Below the pieces are notes generated by a model that saw only the letters and a list, made by a program, of their open reading frames with translations, had not been told where the DNA came from and made no database searches. Below, one piece after another: positions 21,853 through 30,820 of a DNA stretch of 64,000 nucleotides (position 1 is its first letter; every line of letters starts with the position of its first letter). Position numbers and translations under genes: made by a program. The stretch is from DATAOG01 sp963798075 (GTDB lineage: Bacteria > Pseudomonadota > Alphaproteobacteria > Geminicoccales > Geminicoccaceae), in the NCBI GenBank assembly GCA_963798075.1, contig CAWCRU010000029.1, positions 1 through 64,000 on the forward strand, in the 5' to 3' direction.

Positions 21853-22689
21853 ATGATCGGCAGTCATCCCCAGGCCAGTCTGGCCCAGCGCACCGGCCTG
21901 GCGCTCACCGAGGCGCTACGGCACGACAGCCCGGGCGAGCCTCTGCTCGACGACGGCCGCGTCCGCCGGATCAGCGACCTTTTGATCGATGGCATCGCCG
22001 ATCATCAGCTGCCGGACTCGATCGACCGGACCCGGCTGAAATCGGCCCATTCCGCGGCCGCGCTGGCGATCAACAGCTTCCTGCCCTGGCGGCGGGCGAC
22101 CGACCAGCTGCCGCTTGCCGACTGGGTCGGCTTCAACGCCGTGCAGTTCGAGGTTCGCTGCCCGACCGGCCTGCGCGGCACGCCGCCGCATCTCGACCTT
22201 TTGGCGCTGCGCGAGGGCGTGGCGGTCGCGGTCACGGTCCGCTGCATCGAATATCTCCGCCGGCGCAAGTCTTCGGTGGCGCCCTCCTACGACCGGCTGC
22301 TCGCGGCGACGCCAGCACTCGAGCTCTGGCAGCAGGTGCTGCAGGAGCTGCGCGCCGAGCCGACCCGGTACCGGCACGTCGACCTTGGCGGTCTGGTCAA
22401 ATACGCGCTCGCCCTCGGCCGCACCTTTCCGGACCGTCTGACCACCCTGCTCTATCTCTTCTGGGAGCCCTTGAACGCCGATCAGTTCGACGAGTTTCGC
22501 CGCCATCGCGCCGAGCTCGCAGCGCTCGGCGAGGCGGTGCGGGGCGCGCGCGTGGTCTTTCAGGCCAAGAGCGTCGAGGCCCTTTGCCGGGAGTGGGCCG
22601 AGCGCCGGCAGCCGGCCTGGCTCGCCGGCCACGTGGCGCGACTGCGCGCCCGCTACGGCGTGACCATCGCGGCGCCCAGGCCCTTTTGA
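21853..22689 (+). CDS. Restriction-endonuclease-fold protein with apparently degenerate active site
   Basis: A 278-residue cytoplasmic protein. By eye it matches the PGN_0703-like restriction-endonuclease-like family: SAAALAINSFLPW, then FEVRCPTGLRGTPPHLDLLAL, then AVAVTVRCIEYL. In active members the last segment reads like E-x-K; here the equivalent positions are T128-V-R130, although D115 is kept. It may therefore be catalytically dead. The ATG at 21853 is preferred over an in-frame TTG at 21832 that overlaps livF. It lies between livF and the PaaK-type ligase and is likely in the same operon. Function in the transporter context is unknown. Confidence 0.6.
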   Translation: MIGSHPQASLAQRTGLALTEALRHDSPGEPLLDDGRVRRISDLLIDGIADHQLPDSIDRTRLKSAHSAAALAINSFLPWRRATDQLPLADWVGFNAVQFEVRCPTGLRGTPPHLDLLALREGVAVAVTVRCIEYLRRRKSSVAPSYDRLLAATPALELWQQVLQELRAEPTRYRHVDLGGLVKYALALGRTFPDRLTTLLYLFWEPLNADQFDEFRRHRAELAALGEAVRGARVVFQAKSVEALCREWAERRQPAWLAGHVARLRARYGVTIAAPRPF

Positions 22690-22725
22690 GGCGCCGGCTG
22701 CGGACCGGCGGCGCGAGGTCGAGAG

Positions 22726-23973
22726 ATGACGGACGGCGGCGGCTACTATGATCCGCTCGAGACGCGCGACCCGGCGCAGCGCGATGCCGAGCTGCTGGCG
22801 GCGCTGCCCGGCCTCCTGCGTCACGCCCTCGAGAGCGCGCCGGCGCTTGCGGCCCATCTCGCCGGGACCGATCCGGATCGGATCACGAGCTTCGCCGCGC
22901 TGGCCACCCTGCCGCCGCTGTCCAAGGAGGAGCTCCGGCGGCTGCAGCAGGCGAGCCCGCCGTTCGGCGGCCTGAATGCGACGCCGCTCGGGCAGCTCGC
23001 GAAGGTCTTCGTGTCGCCGGGGCCGACCTTCGATCCCGAAGGCGCCCGGCCCGACTACTGGCGCTTCGCCCGCGCGCTCTATGCTGCCGGCGTCCGCCGC
23101 GGGCAGCTGATCCACAACAGCTTCGCCTATCACCTGACGCCGGCCGGCTCGGTGATCGAGAGCGCGGCCCGGGCGCTCGGCTGCCCGGTGATCCCGGCGG
23201 GCACCGGCCACACCGAGCAGCAGCTGCGGGCGATCGAGCAGCTGCGTCCGGTCGCCTACGCCGGCACGCCGTCCTTCCTCAAGATCCTGCTCGAGCGCGG
23301 CGCCGCCCTGAGCACCGATCTGTCCTCGCTGAAGAAAGCGGTGGTCAGCGGCGAGGCCTTCCCGCAAGCGCTCGCCGAGGAGCTCCGCGACGCCTATGGG
23401 ATCGATGCCTACCAGAGCTATGGCACCGCTGATCTCGGTCTGGTCGGCTACGAGACCTCCGCCCGCGAGGGGCTGGTCGTCGACGAGGGCGTGCTGGTCG
23501 AGATCGTGGGTCCGGGCACCGGCGATCCGCTGCCGGCTGGCGAGATCGGCGAGCTCCTGGTGACGACCTTCAACCCCGACTATCCCCTGATCCGGTTCGC
23601 GACCGGCGATCTTTCGGCGATCATGCCGGGCCAAAGCCCCTGCGGCCGGACCAACCGGCGCCTGCGCGGCTGGCTCGGCCGCGCCGACCAGACGACCAAG
23701 GTCAGGGGCATGTTCGTCCACCCGAGCCAGGTGGCCGAGGTGGTCGGGCGCCATGCCGAGATCGGGCGGGCGCGCCTCGTGGTCGAGCGGGCGGAGGGTC
23801 TCGATCGGATGACCCTGCGCTGCGAGCTGGCGACGCCGGCCGCGGGCCTGGCGGCGGCCATCGAGGCGAGCCTGCGCGCGCTCACGGGCCTGCGCGGCGA
23901 GGTCGAGCTGGTGGCGCCGGGCACCCTTGCCAAGGACGGCAAGGTGATCGACGACCGCCGCGAGCTGAGCTGA
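22726..23973 (+). CDS. Phenylacetate-CoA-ligase-type enzyme (PaaK family)
   Basis: A 415-residue ANL-superfamily adenylate-forming ligase. Features are FVSPGPTFDPEGARPDYWRFARAL, the PaaK-like middle region VKAL-like GEAFPQALAEELRDAYGIDAYQSYGTADLG, and ATGDLSAIMPG followed by the hinge GRADQTTKVRGMFVHPSQV. The usual phosphate loop TSGTTG is changed (VSPGPTFD), which is a known variation in the group attached to LIV-type transporters. It is the last gene of the cluster and 36 bases after the endonuclease-fold gene. It probably activates an acid brought in by the transporter; the substrate is not known. Confidence 0.85.
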   Translation: MTDGGGYYDPLETRDPAQRDAELLAALPGLLRHALESAPALAAHLAGTDPDRITSFAALATLPPLSKEELRRLQQASPPFGGLNATPLGQLAKVFVSPGPTFDPEGARPDYWRFARALYAAGVRRGQLIHNSFAYHLTPAGSVIESAARALGCPVIPAGTGHTEQQLRAIEQLRPVAYAGTPSFLKILLERGAALSTDLSSLKKAVVSGEAFPQALAEELRDAYGIDAYQSYGTADLGLVGYETSAREGLVVDEGVLVEIVGPGTGDPLPAGEIGELLVTTFNPDYPLIRFATGDLSAIMPGQSPCGRTNRRLRGWLGRADQTTKVRGMFVHPSQVAEVVGRHAEIGRARLVVERAEGLDRMTLRCELATPAAGLAAAIEASLRALTGLRGEVELVAPGTLAKDGKVIDDRRELS

Positions 23974-23978
23974 GCGCC

Positions 23979-24038
23979 GCCCTGTCGACCGCTGCCCTGT
24001 CGACCGCCACCTTGTCGACCGCCACCCTGTTGACCGCC
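23979..24038 (+). repeat. Four tandem 15-bp units at the 5' end of ccmA
   Basis: The unit CCCTGTCGACCGCCA is repeated four times with one or two changes per copy, ending CCCTGTTGACCGCCG. Because 15 is a multiple of three the repeat is in frame with ccmA (LSTAA-LSTAT-LSTAT-LLTAD). It makes the translation start hard to place. Confidence 0.8.
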
Positions 24039-24647
24039 GACGAGCTGGTCTGCGTGCGCGGCGGCCGGCGCGTGTTCGAAGGGCTGTCGTTCGCCCTGGC
24101 GCCGGGCGACGTGCTGGTGCTGCGCGGGCCGAACGGCAGTGGCAAGTCGAGCCTTTTGCGCCTGCTCGCGGGGTTCCTCGCCCCGGCCGGCGGCCGGCTC
24201 GCCTGGGCGGGGGCGGCGATCGAGGACGATCTCTCGGCACACCGCGCGCGGCTCCACTATGTCGGCCATGCCGACGCCGTGAAGAGCCCCTTGAGCGTGC
24301 GCGAGAATTTGGCGTTCGCGGTCGCGCTCGGCGGCGGACCCGGCGGCCGCAGCCTCGAGGCTGCGCTCGAAGTCGGGCTCGGGGGCTTCGATCTCGAAGC
24401 TCTGGCCGAGGTTCCGGCCCGCCATCTCTCGGCCGGGCAGAAGCGGCGCCTGGCGCTTGCCCGCCTGCTCGCCGGCGCGCGGCCGCTCTGGCTTCTGGAC
24501 GAGCCGGGCGTCGGACTGGACGCCGCCAACCGGGCCCGCCTCGAGCGAGCGCTGGCCGCGCATCGGGCCGCGGGTGGCCTCGCGGTGCTGGCGACCCATG
24601 GCGATGTCGCGGTCGCGAACGCGCTGCTGCTCGAGCTCGCGCCGTGA
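24012..24647 (+). CDS. ccmA: Haem exporter ATPase CcmA
   Basis: ATP-binding subunit of the CcmABCD complex that releases holo-CcmE during cytochrome c maturation. 211 residues with Walker A GPNGSGKSSLLRLL, the signature LSAGQKRRLALARL and Walker B LWLLDEPGVGLD. The start is unclear: no ATG is available, a TTG at 24012 lies inside the in-frame tandem repeat, and the frame is open back to the paaK stop. The end overlaps ccmB as GTGA, so the two are translationally coupled. ccmC is not downstream; it is near 6 kb. Confidence 0.9.
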   Translation: MSTATLLTADELVCVRGGRRVFEGLSFALAPGDVLVLRGPNGSGKSSLLRLLAGFLAPAGGRLAWAGAAIEDDLSAHRARLHYVGHADAVKSPLSVRENLAFAVALGGGPGGRSLEAALEVGLGGFDLEALAEVPARHLSAGQKRRLALARLLAGARPLWLLDEPGVGLDAANRARLERALAAHRAAGGLAVLATHGDVAVANALLLELAP

Positions 24648-25312
24648 TCCGGGCGTTCGGCGCCCTGGTCCGGCGCGATCTCCGCCTCGGGCTCCGGCGC
24701 GGCGCCGACAGCCTGCAGCCGGTCCTGTTCTTCATCCTGGCGCTCGCCCTGTTCCCCTTGGGGGTCGGGCCGGCGCCGGAGCTCCTGGCGCGGATCGGGG
24801 TCGGGGTGATCTGGGTGCTGGCGCTGCTCGCGGTCATGCTGAGCCTCGAGCGGCTCTACCAGGCCGACGCCGAGGACGGCTCGCTCGAGCTGCTGGCGCT
24901 CGGCAGCCTGCCGCTCGAGCTGGTGGCCCTCGGCAAATGCCTGGCCCACTGGCTGACGAGCGGCTTCGTGCTGGTGATCACCTCGCCGCTGCTCGCCCTG
25001 CTCATGCAGCTGCCCGGCAAGGCCCAAGGCGTCCTGGCTCTCGCGCTGCTGCTCGGCACGCCGACGCTCACGCTCGTCGGCAGCATCGGCGCGGCGCTCC
25101 TGATCGGCGCTAGGCGCGGCAGCGTGCTGCTGGCGCTCCTGGTCCTACCCCTTTACATCCCGGTCCTGATCTTCGGGGTCAGCGCGGTCGAGGCCGAGGT
25201 CATGGGCCTCGGCGGCCGGCCACAGCTGTTGATCCTGGGCGCGATGCTGCTCGCCGCGCTGGCACTCGCCCCGATCGCCGCCGCCGCCGCGCTCCGCCTC
25301 GCGCTGGAATAG
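24644..25312 (+). CDS. ccmB: Haem exporter permease CcmB
   Basis: Membrane subunit of CcmABCD, 222 residues with six hydrophobic segments. Typical features: LVRRDLRLGLRRGADSLQPVLFF near the N-terminus, the cytoplasmic LERLYQADAEDGSLELL, and LAHWLTSGFVLVITSPLLAL. GTG start overlapping the ccmA stop. The operon stops here. The next gene is a c-di-GMP protein, whereas ccmC would be expected. Confidence 0.93.
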   Translation: MIRAFGALVRRDLRLGLRRGADSLQPVLFFILALALFPLGVGPAPELLARIGVGVIWVLALLAVMLSLERLYQADAEDGSLELLALGSLPLELVALGKCLAHWLTSGFVLVITSPLLALLMQLPGKAQGVLALALLLGTPTLTLVGSIGAALLIGARRGSVLLALLVLPLYIPVLIFGVSAVEAEVMGLGGRPQLLILGAMLLAALALAPIAAAAALRLALE

Positions 25313-25411
25313 GCCCCGCGTCGGTCGCCGGTGCGGGCCCTACAGTCTTTGTTAAGCGCCGACGGCGGACACTTGCCGTCCTGGACAGCATCTCCGGCAC
25401 GGCGCCCCATC

Positions 25412-27424
25412 ATGCACAGCTCCCGCCAGCGGCCCGATCTCAGCCCGCGCGCGCTCCGGCTCTTCGGCGGCCCGGCGGCGCGCAGCGACCTTTTGAACGT
25501 GCTCATGCTGATCGCCGGCACGGCGCTGGTCGCGGCCTTCGTCGACATCGCGGGCCTGCTCGCCCGCTGGTCGACCCACGCCTGGAGCTGGCTGCTCGGC
25601 GAGGTCTGGGCGCTGCTGGTCGTGATGTCGATCGCGTTCGGCATCCTCGCGATCCGGCGCATGCGCGAGCTCGGCGCCGAGGTGGCCCGCCGGCGGCGGG
25701 CCGAGGACCGGCTGGCGGAGGGGGCCGGCAGCGCCGCCGCCCCGGTCGCCGCCCCCGCGCCGGCATGCCAGCCCGGCGAATCCTCGGAATGGTCCTGGGA
25801 GATCGATGCCGATCAGCGGCTGACCATGGTGTCGGCGCAGGCGCCGGCCGTTCTCGCCGAGCTGGCGCAGGCGCGGGCGCCCTGGCTGCCGGGCGGTCCT
25901 TTGGTCGATGACGAGGCCTGGGTGCGGCACCGGGCCGATCTGGTCCGCGGCCGCGCCTTCCGGGAGTTCGAGTTCCGGATCACCGATGCCGAGGGCCAGG
26001 CGCGGCATCTGCAGATCAGCGGCTGGCCGGTCCACGACCCGGCGGGCCGGCTGACCGGCTTTCGCGGCATCGGCACCGACGTCACCCGCGCCGCGGTCGC
26101 CGAAGCGCAGGCCCGGCATCTGGCGGCCCACGATCCGATGACCGGCCTGCCGCATCGGGGCGAGCTCCACGAGCGCCTGACCCAGGCGCTGGCGCGGGCT
26201 CGCCACGGCGAGCGGGCGGCCCTGCTGTGCCTCAATCTGGATCGCTTCAGCGAGATCAACGACACGATCGGCCCGGTGGTCGGCGATCAGCTGATCCGGG
26301 CCTGTGGCGAACGGCTGCGCGCCTGCGCCGGCAACGCCGACCTGGTCGCCCGGATCGGCGGCGACGAGTTTGCGATCCTGGCAGCGCGTCTCGATCCGGA
26401 CGGCGCCGAGGCGCTTGGCCGGCAGCTGCTGAGCGGCCTTGCCCTGCCGTTCGAGATCGAGGGCCGCACGCTCACCGTGACCGCCGCGATCGGGGTCGTC
26501 CTGATCCCCGAGGACGGCGCCGCGGCCGACGATCTTTTGAAGCACGCCGACATCGCGCTGCGCTGGGCCAAGGGCGACGGTCCCGGCAGCTGCCGCCGGT
26601 TCGACCCGGACATGGGCGCCGAGCTGCGCGAGCGCACCGCCTTCGAAACCGACCTCTGGCGCGGCTTCGCCGCCGGCCAGTTCGAGATCCACTATCAACC
26701 GCAGATCTTTGCCGAGACCCAGGCGGTGATCGGCCTCGAGGCCCTGCTGCGCTGGCGGCATCCGACCCAGGGCGTGGTCCAGCCGCGCGAATTCCTGCCG
26801 GTCGCCGAGGAGATCGGCCTGATGGTGCCGCTGGGCGCCTGGGTGCTGCGCGAGGCCTGCACGCGCGCGACCGCCTGGCCCCGGATCCGCGTCTCGGTCA
26901 ACCTGTCGCCGGCGCAGTTCCGCCATCGCAATCTGCTCGACCTGGTCCGGCAGACGCTCGAGCAGACCGGCCTCGAGCCGCAGCGCCTCGAGCTCGAGAT
27001 CACCGAGAGCGCCCTCCTGAGCGACACCCGCCTGGCCTGCGAGATCCTCGACCGGCTCAAGCAGCTGGGGGTCATGATCGCGATCGACGACTTCGGCACC
27101 GGCTATTCGAGCCTCAGCTATCTGCAGAAATTCGACCGGATCAAGATCGCGCGCTCGTCGACCAAGGCGCTCGGCCGCCACGAGCAGGCGGATGCCATGG
27201 TCCACGCGATCATGGGTCTGGGGCGCGTGCTCGGCATGGAGGTCTGCGCCGAGGGCGTCGAGACCGCCGAGCAGGCCGTCTGGCTGCGCGAGCAGGGCTG
27301 CACCGAGCTGCAGGGCTTCCTGTTCAGCCGGCCGCTCGAGGCGGCCGAGCTCGAGGCGTTCATCCAGGGCACGGTCGCGGCCGAGCTGCCGGTGAGCGCC
27401 TACGAGGCCTCCCCCGCGGCCTGA
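25412..27424 (+). CDS. Membrane-anchored PAS-GGDEF-EAL c-di-GMP protein
   Basis: A 670-residue protein with two membrane helices near residues 25-75, a PAS-like sensor (about 125-235), a GGDEF domain with an intact ARIGGDEFAIL motif, and an EAL domain. The EAL signature (GLEALLRWRHP) and IAIDDFGTGYSSL are kept, but the later KIDRSF motif reads KIARSS, replacing a conserved aspartate. It is probably a cyclase with a weakened or altered phosphodiesterase. ATG at 25412 chosen; the frame is open to 25331. It stands between ccmB and the convergent aidB-type gene. Confidence 0.88.
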   Translation: MHSSRQRPDLSPRALRLFGGPAARSDLLNVLMLIAGTALVAAFVDIAGLLARWSTHAWSWLLGEVWALLVVMSIAFGILAIRRMRELGAEVARRRRAEDRLAEGAGSAAAPVAAPAPACQPGESSEWSWEIDADQRLTMVSAQAPAVLAELAQARAPWLPGGPLVDDEAWVRHRADLVRGRAFREFEFRITDAEGQARHLQISGWPVHDPAGRLTGFRGIGTDVTRAAVAEAQARHLAAHDPMTGLPHRGELHERLTQALARARHGERAALLCLNLDRFSEINDTIGPVVGDQLIRACGERLRACAGNADLVARIGGDEFAILAARLDPDGAEALGRQLLSGLALPFEIEGRTLTVTAAIGVVLIPEDGAAADDLLKHADIALRWAKGDGPGSCRRFDPDMGAELRERTAFETDLWRGFAAGQFEIHYQPQIFAETQAVIGLEALLRWRHPTQGVVQPREFLPVAEEIGLMVPLGAWVLREACTRATAWPRIRVSVNLSPAQFRHRNLLDLVRQTLEQTGLEPQRLELEITESALLSDTRLACEILDRLKQLGVMIAIDDFGTGYSSLSYLQKFDRIKIARSSTKALGRHEQADAMVHAIMGLGRVLGMEVCAEGVETAEQAVWLREQGCTELQGFLFSRPLEAAELEAFIQGTVAAELPVSAYEASPAA

Positions 27425-27448
27425 GGCCGAGGCAGGCCGCCCACCTGT

Positions 27449-29098
27449 TCAGGCGAGGCCGGGTCGCGCCCGGGCGCAGATCGCCGCCAGATCGAGGCCG
27501 CGCGGCAACGTCCCGAACTGCCGGCCGCCATCGGCCAGGCGGGACGCGCAGAAGGCATCGGCGACCGCCGCCGGCGCGTGCCGGACCAGAAGGGCTGCCT
27601 GGAGCGCCAGCGCCAGCTGCTCGACCAGCCGGCGCGCCTGCGCCTCGAGATCGTCCTGCTCGCGCAGGCAGTTCTTCAGCCGGACCAGCCAGGCGTCGAG
27701 CCTGAGGTCGGCGCCGCGCGCCAGCTCGAGCTCGGCGAGCAAGGCCTCCTGGGCGCCCGGGTCGCGCATGAGCGTCCGCAGAACGTCGAGACAGACGACG
27801 TTGCCGGAGCCTTCCCAGACCGAGTTGACCGGCGCCTCGCGGTACAGCCGCGGCAGGATCGAGGTTTCGACATAGCCATTGCCGCCAAGGCACTCGAGCG
27901 CTTCGGCGATCGCGGCGGGCGCCCGCTTGCAGATCCAGAACTTGGCAACCGCCGTCGCCAGCCGACCGAAGCTCGCGGCCGCCGGATCGCCGGGCGCGGC
28001 ATCGAAGGCGCGCGCGAGACGCATCACCATGACCAGCGCGGCCTCCGCCTCGAGCGCGAGGTCGGCGAGCACGCTGCGCATCAGCGGCTGGTCGATCAGC
28101 CGCTTCTGGAAGGCGCTGCGATGGGCGGCGTGATGCAGCGCCTGCGCGACCGCCTGGCGCATCAGCGCGGCCGAGCTGAGCGCGGCGTCGAGCCGGGTGT
28201 GGTGGACCATCTTGATGATCGTGCGCACGCCATGGCCGGGCTCGCCGACCAGCAGGGCCTCGGCACCGGCGTACTCGATCTCGGCCGAGGCGTTGGCGCG
28301 ATTGCCGAGCTTGTCCTTGAGGCGCTGGATGTGGATCGCGTTGCGCGCGCCGTCGGCCCGCCAGCGCGGCACGAAGAAGCAGGTCAGGCCCGCCTCGGTC
28401 TGGGCGAGCGTGAGGAAGGCATCCGACATCGGCGCCGAGCAGAACCATTTGTGGCCGATCAGCAGCCAGCCGCCGTCGCCCGCCGGCTCGGCGCGGGTGC
28501 TGTTGGCGCGCAGGTCCGAGCCGCCCTGCTTCTCGGTCATCGCCATGCCGATCAGGGCGCCGCGCTTGGCCGCGACCGGGCGCGAGGCGGGGTCGTAGTC
28601 GGCCGACAGGATCTTGGGCGCCCAGGCCTTGACGATCTCGGGTGCGTCGCGCAGCGCGGGCAGCGCCGCGAAGGTCATGGCGAGCGGACAGCAGACGCCG
28701 CTCTCGACCTGATTGAGCAGAAACGCCGAGGCGGCCCGGACGACCTGCGCGCCGGGCCGGGCATCGACCCAGGGCAGAGCGTGGATCTGCTCGGCGATCC
28801 CCCGGCGCATCAGCTCGTGCCAGGCGGGATGGAACCCGATCTCGTCGATCCGGTGACCGAAGCGGTCGTGGCTGTGCAGCGCCGGCGGGTTCTGGTTGGC
28901 CTGCTCGCCGAGCCGGATGGTCGAGGCTTCGCCGAGCCAGGCGCCGAACCGGCCGAGCCGGGCCCGGCCCCAGTCGCCGCCCTCGCGCGCGACCGCCTCG
29001 CGCAACGCCGCATCCCCTTCGAACAGGTTGGTGTTCTCGAGCGGCGGCGGCTGGTTCAGGACCTCGTGGGTGGCGAACAGGGTCGGCGGCACGGTCAT
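27449..29098 (-). CDS. aidB: AidB-type acyl-CoA dehydrogenase
   Basis: A flavoprotein of the acyl-CoA dehydrogenase superfamily, 549 residues, longer than beta-oxidation enzymes and of the AidB group known from the adaptive response to alkylation. Motifs are MTEKQGGSDLRANSTRA (the AidB form of the flavin-binding segment), FCSAPMSDAFLTLAQ, the acyl-CoA dehydrogenase motif CLGGNGYVE and VNSVWEGSGNV. The ATG at 29098 precedes NVxxQPPPLENTNLF-like residues typical of AidB. It converges on the upstream GGDEF-EAL gene and is divergent from nothing: the membrane protein at 29204 lies upstream on the same strand. Confidence 0.9.
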   Translation of the reverse strand: MTVPPTLFATHEVLNQPPPLENTNLFEGDAALREAVAREGGDWGRARLGRFGAWLGEASTIRLGEQANQNPPALHSHDRFGHRIDEIGFHPAWHELMRRGIAEQIHALPWVDARPGAQVVRAASAFLLNQVESGVCCPLAMTFAALPALRDAPEIVKAWAPKILSADYDPASRPVAAKRGALIGMAMTEKQGGSDLRANSTRAEPAGDGGWLLIGHKWFCSAPMSDAFLTLAQTEAGLTCFFVPRWRADGARNAIHIQRLKDKLGNRANASAEIEYAGAEALLVGEPGHGVRTIIKMVHHTRLDAALSSAALMRQAVAQALHHAAHRSAFQKRLIDQPLMRSVLADLALEAEAALVMVMRLARAFDAAPGDPAAASFGRLATAVAKFWICKRAPAAIAEALECLGGNGYVETSILPRLYREAPVNSVWEGSGNVVCLDVLRTLMRDPGAQEALLAELELARGADLRLDAWLVRLKNCLREQDDLEAQARRLVEQLALALQAALLVRHAPAAVADAFCASRLADGGRQFGTLPRGLDLAAICARARPGLA

Positions 29099-29203
29099 TC
29101 GATCCCTCCCCGAGGTGAGCGCAGGACGCACGCCCGGGCCCGGCTGCAGGTAGAGATAAGCCTAGCGCGGATGATCTTGAAGTCGTGCTAACGCCACGCT
29201 TGC

Positions 29204-29596
29204 TCAGGCCGGCACCGGCTCCGCGACCAGGCACCAGGCCAGCGCCAGCATGAAGCCGAGCAGGCTCGCGACCAGCGACCAGAGCCACGCCATGACCACC
29301 AGCAGGCCAAGGCGTTCACGCGGCCGGCGCCGGGGATAGATGCGGCCGATCTGGAGGCCGACCAGGGCGGGCATCAGGATCACGATCGGCAGGGCCTGAA
29401 GCACCGGGGTGGTGCTCTCCTGCGCCCGGATCAGCGGCCAGAAGTAGAACGCATAGGCCATGCCGACCAGCAGGCCGACCCCGGTGAACAGGTAGATCGG
29501 CCACCTCTGGGGCATGGCTTCCGTGAGCCGCCGGGTCGCGATCAGGCCGGCCCCGAACCAGCCCAGCGTCACGACCAGGAGCCACAGAGTGGACAA
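29204..29596 (-). CDS. Small four-helix membrane protein
   Basis: 130 residues with four predicted membrane helices (about 3-22, 32-53, 65-84, 95-122) and no recognised domain. The N-terminus is mildly basic after the first helix (ATRRLTEAMPQRW). It is 4 bases downstream of the D-cysteine desulfhydrase stop on the same strand, so the two are probably one operon. Function unknown. Confidence 0.65.
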   Translation of the reverse strand: MSTLWLLVVTLGWFGAGLIATRRLTEAMPQRWPIYLFTGVGLLVGMAYAFYFWPLIRAQESTTPVLQALPIVILMPALVGLQIGRIYPRRRPRERLGLLVVMAWLWSLVASLLGFMLALAWCLVAEPVPA

Positions 29597-29600
29597 GCCC

Positions 29601-30653
29601 TCAGCCCCGCCTGCAATCTCGCTTCATGGAGTTGGAGGCCTCGAGGCCCCCGATCCCGATCTCGAGATCGGCCTCGTAAGCGAACAGGGCGGCGGCACCG
29701 CCGGTGTGCAGGAAGACGACGTTCTGGTCAGCACGGAAGAAGCCCCGGCGGCAGAGGTCGATCAGGCCGGCCATGGCTTTGCCGGTGTAGACCGGGTCGA
29801 GCAGCAGGCCTTCGGTCTCGGCCGCGAGCCGGATCGCCTCGAGGGTGCCGGCCGTGGGGATGCCGTAGCCCTGGCCGACGTAGTCGCCATTCGCCATGAC
29901 GCGCGCCCGCTCGATGCCGTCCCGCAGGCCGAGATGTCGGGCGGTGGCGCTGGCGGTCCGCCACACCGCCTCGATCTGCACCTCGGCCGGCCGGCGGACG
30001 CAGATGCCCTGCACGTCGATGCCGGAGTTGGCACCCTCGAGCCCCGCCACCAGCCCCCCCTGGGTGCCGGTGCTGCCGGTGCCGACCACGACGCAATCGA
30101 TCCTGAGGTCCCGGTCGTTCGCCTGCTGCAAAAGCTCGAGCGCGGCGTTGACGTAGCCGAGCGCGCCGACCGGGCTCGAGCCGCCGCCCGGAATGGAGTA
30201 GGGCAGGCCGCCCCGGGCCCGCACCTCTTCGCTGACCTCGGCGCAGGCCGCGTCCATGTCGGTGTCGGCCGCGACGAAGCGGAGACGCGCCCCGAACAGC
30301 CGGTCGAGGAGGACGTTGCCGGTCGCTTCGTACGCGGGTCCGTGGCCCGGCACCCGGCGCTCGAGCAACCCCTCGCATTTCAGCCCGTAGCTGCAGGCCG
30401 CGGCCGCGGTCTGGCGGACATGGTTGGACTGCACGGCCCCATGGGTGATCAGGGTGTCGGCGCCTTGCGCCAGCGCGTCGCCGACCAGGAACTCGAGCTT
30501 GCGCGTCTTGTTGCCGCCGGTCGCGAGACCGGTGCAGTCGTCGCGCTTGACGTAGAGGCGCGGGCCCCCGAGCCGCCTCGTGAGGTTGGGCATCGGCTCG
30601 AGCGCGGTCGGCAGATGGGCAAAGCGGACGCGGGCGAAACGGGCGAGGTGCAT
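29601..30653 (-). CDS. dcyD: D-cysteine desulfhydrase / ACC-deaminase family PLP enzyme
   Basis: A 350-residue fold-type II PLP enzyme that breaks D-cysteine (or a related D-amino acid) down to pyruvate, ammonia and sulfide. YVKRDDCTGLATGGNKTRKLEF carries the PLP lysine (GGNK), SNHVRQTAAAA is the substrate-carboxylate loop, and GTGSTGTQGGL binds the phosphate. The ATG at 30653 (MHLARFARVRFAHL) matches the family start; an in-frame ATG at 30767 is less likely. ACC deaminase cannot be excluded from sequence, but the pattern fits DcyD better. It is divergent from the second GGDEF-EAL gene. Confidence 0.87.
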   Translation of the reverse strand: MHLARFARVRFAHLPTALEPMPNLTRRLGGPRLYVKRDDCTGLATGGNKTRKLEFLVGDALAQGADTLITHGAVQSNHVRQTAAAACSYGLKCEGLLERRVPGHGPAYEATGNVLLDRLFGARLRFVAADTDMDAACAEVSEEVRARGGLPYSIPGGGSSPVGALGYVNAALELLQQANDRDLRIDCVVVGTGSTGTQGGLVAGLEGANSGIDVQGICVRRPAEVQIEAVWRTASATARHLGLRDGIERARVMANGDYVGQGYGIPTAGTLEAIRLAAETEGLLLDPVYTGKAMAGLIDLCRRGFFRADQNVVFLHTGGAAALFAYEADLEIGIGGLEASNSMKRDCRRG

Positions 30654-30820
30654 GGCGGCGCTGGCCTTTCTCGGTTCCTGCTGGCGGCTCGCCAGCCTAG
30701 CCTCGCAGCTGCCGGCGACCAACGGGTTTGTCGGCGCCGGCGCGCCTGCCGCCTTAAGAGAAGACACACTGAATCCGCGGATAATGCCGGTACTTGCCCG
30801 ATCTGCACCGAACCGGATCG

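Noticed and set aside
23979..24038. CRISPR-like repeats
   Set aside because: The units are 15 bp, directly adjacent without spacers and in the coding frame of ccmA.
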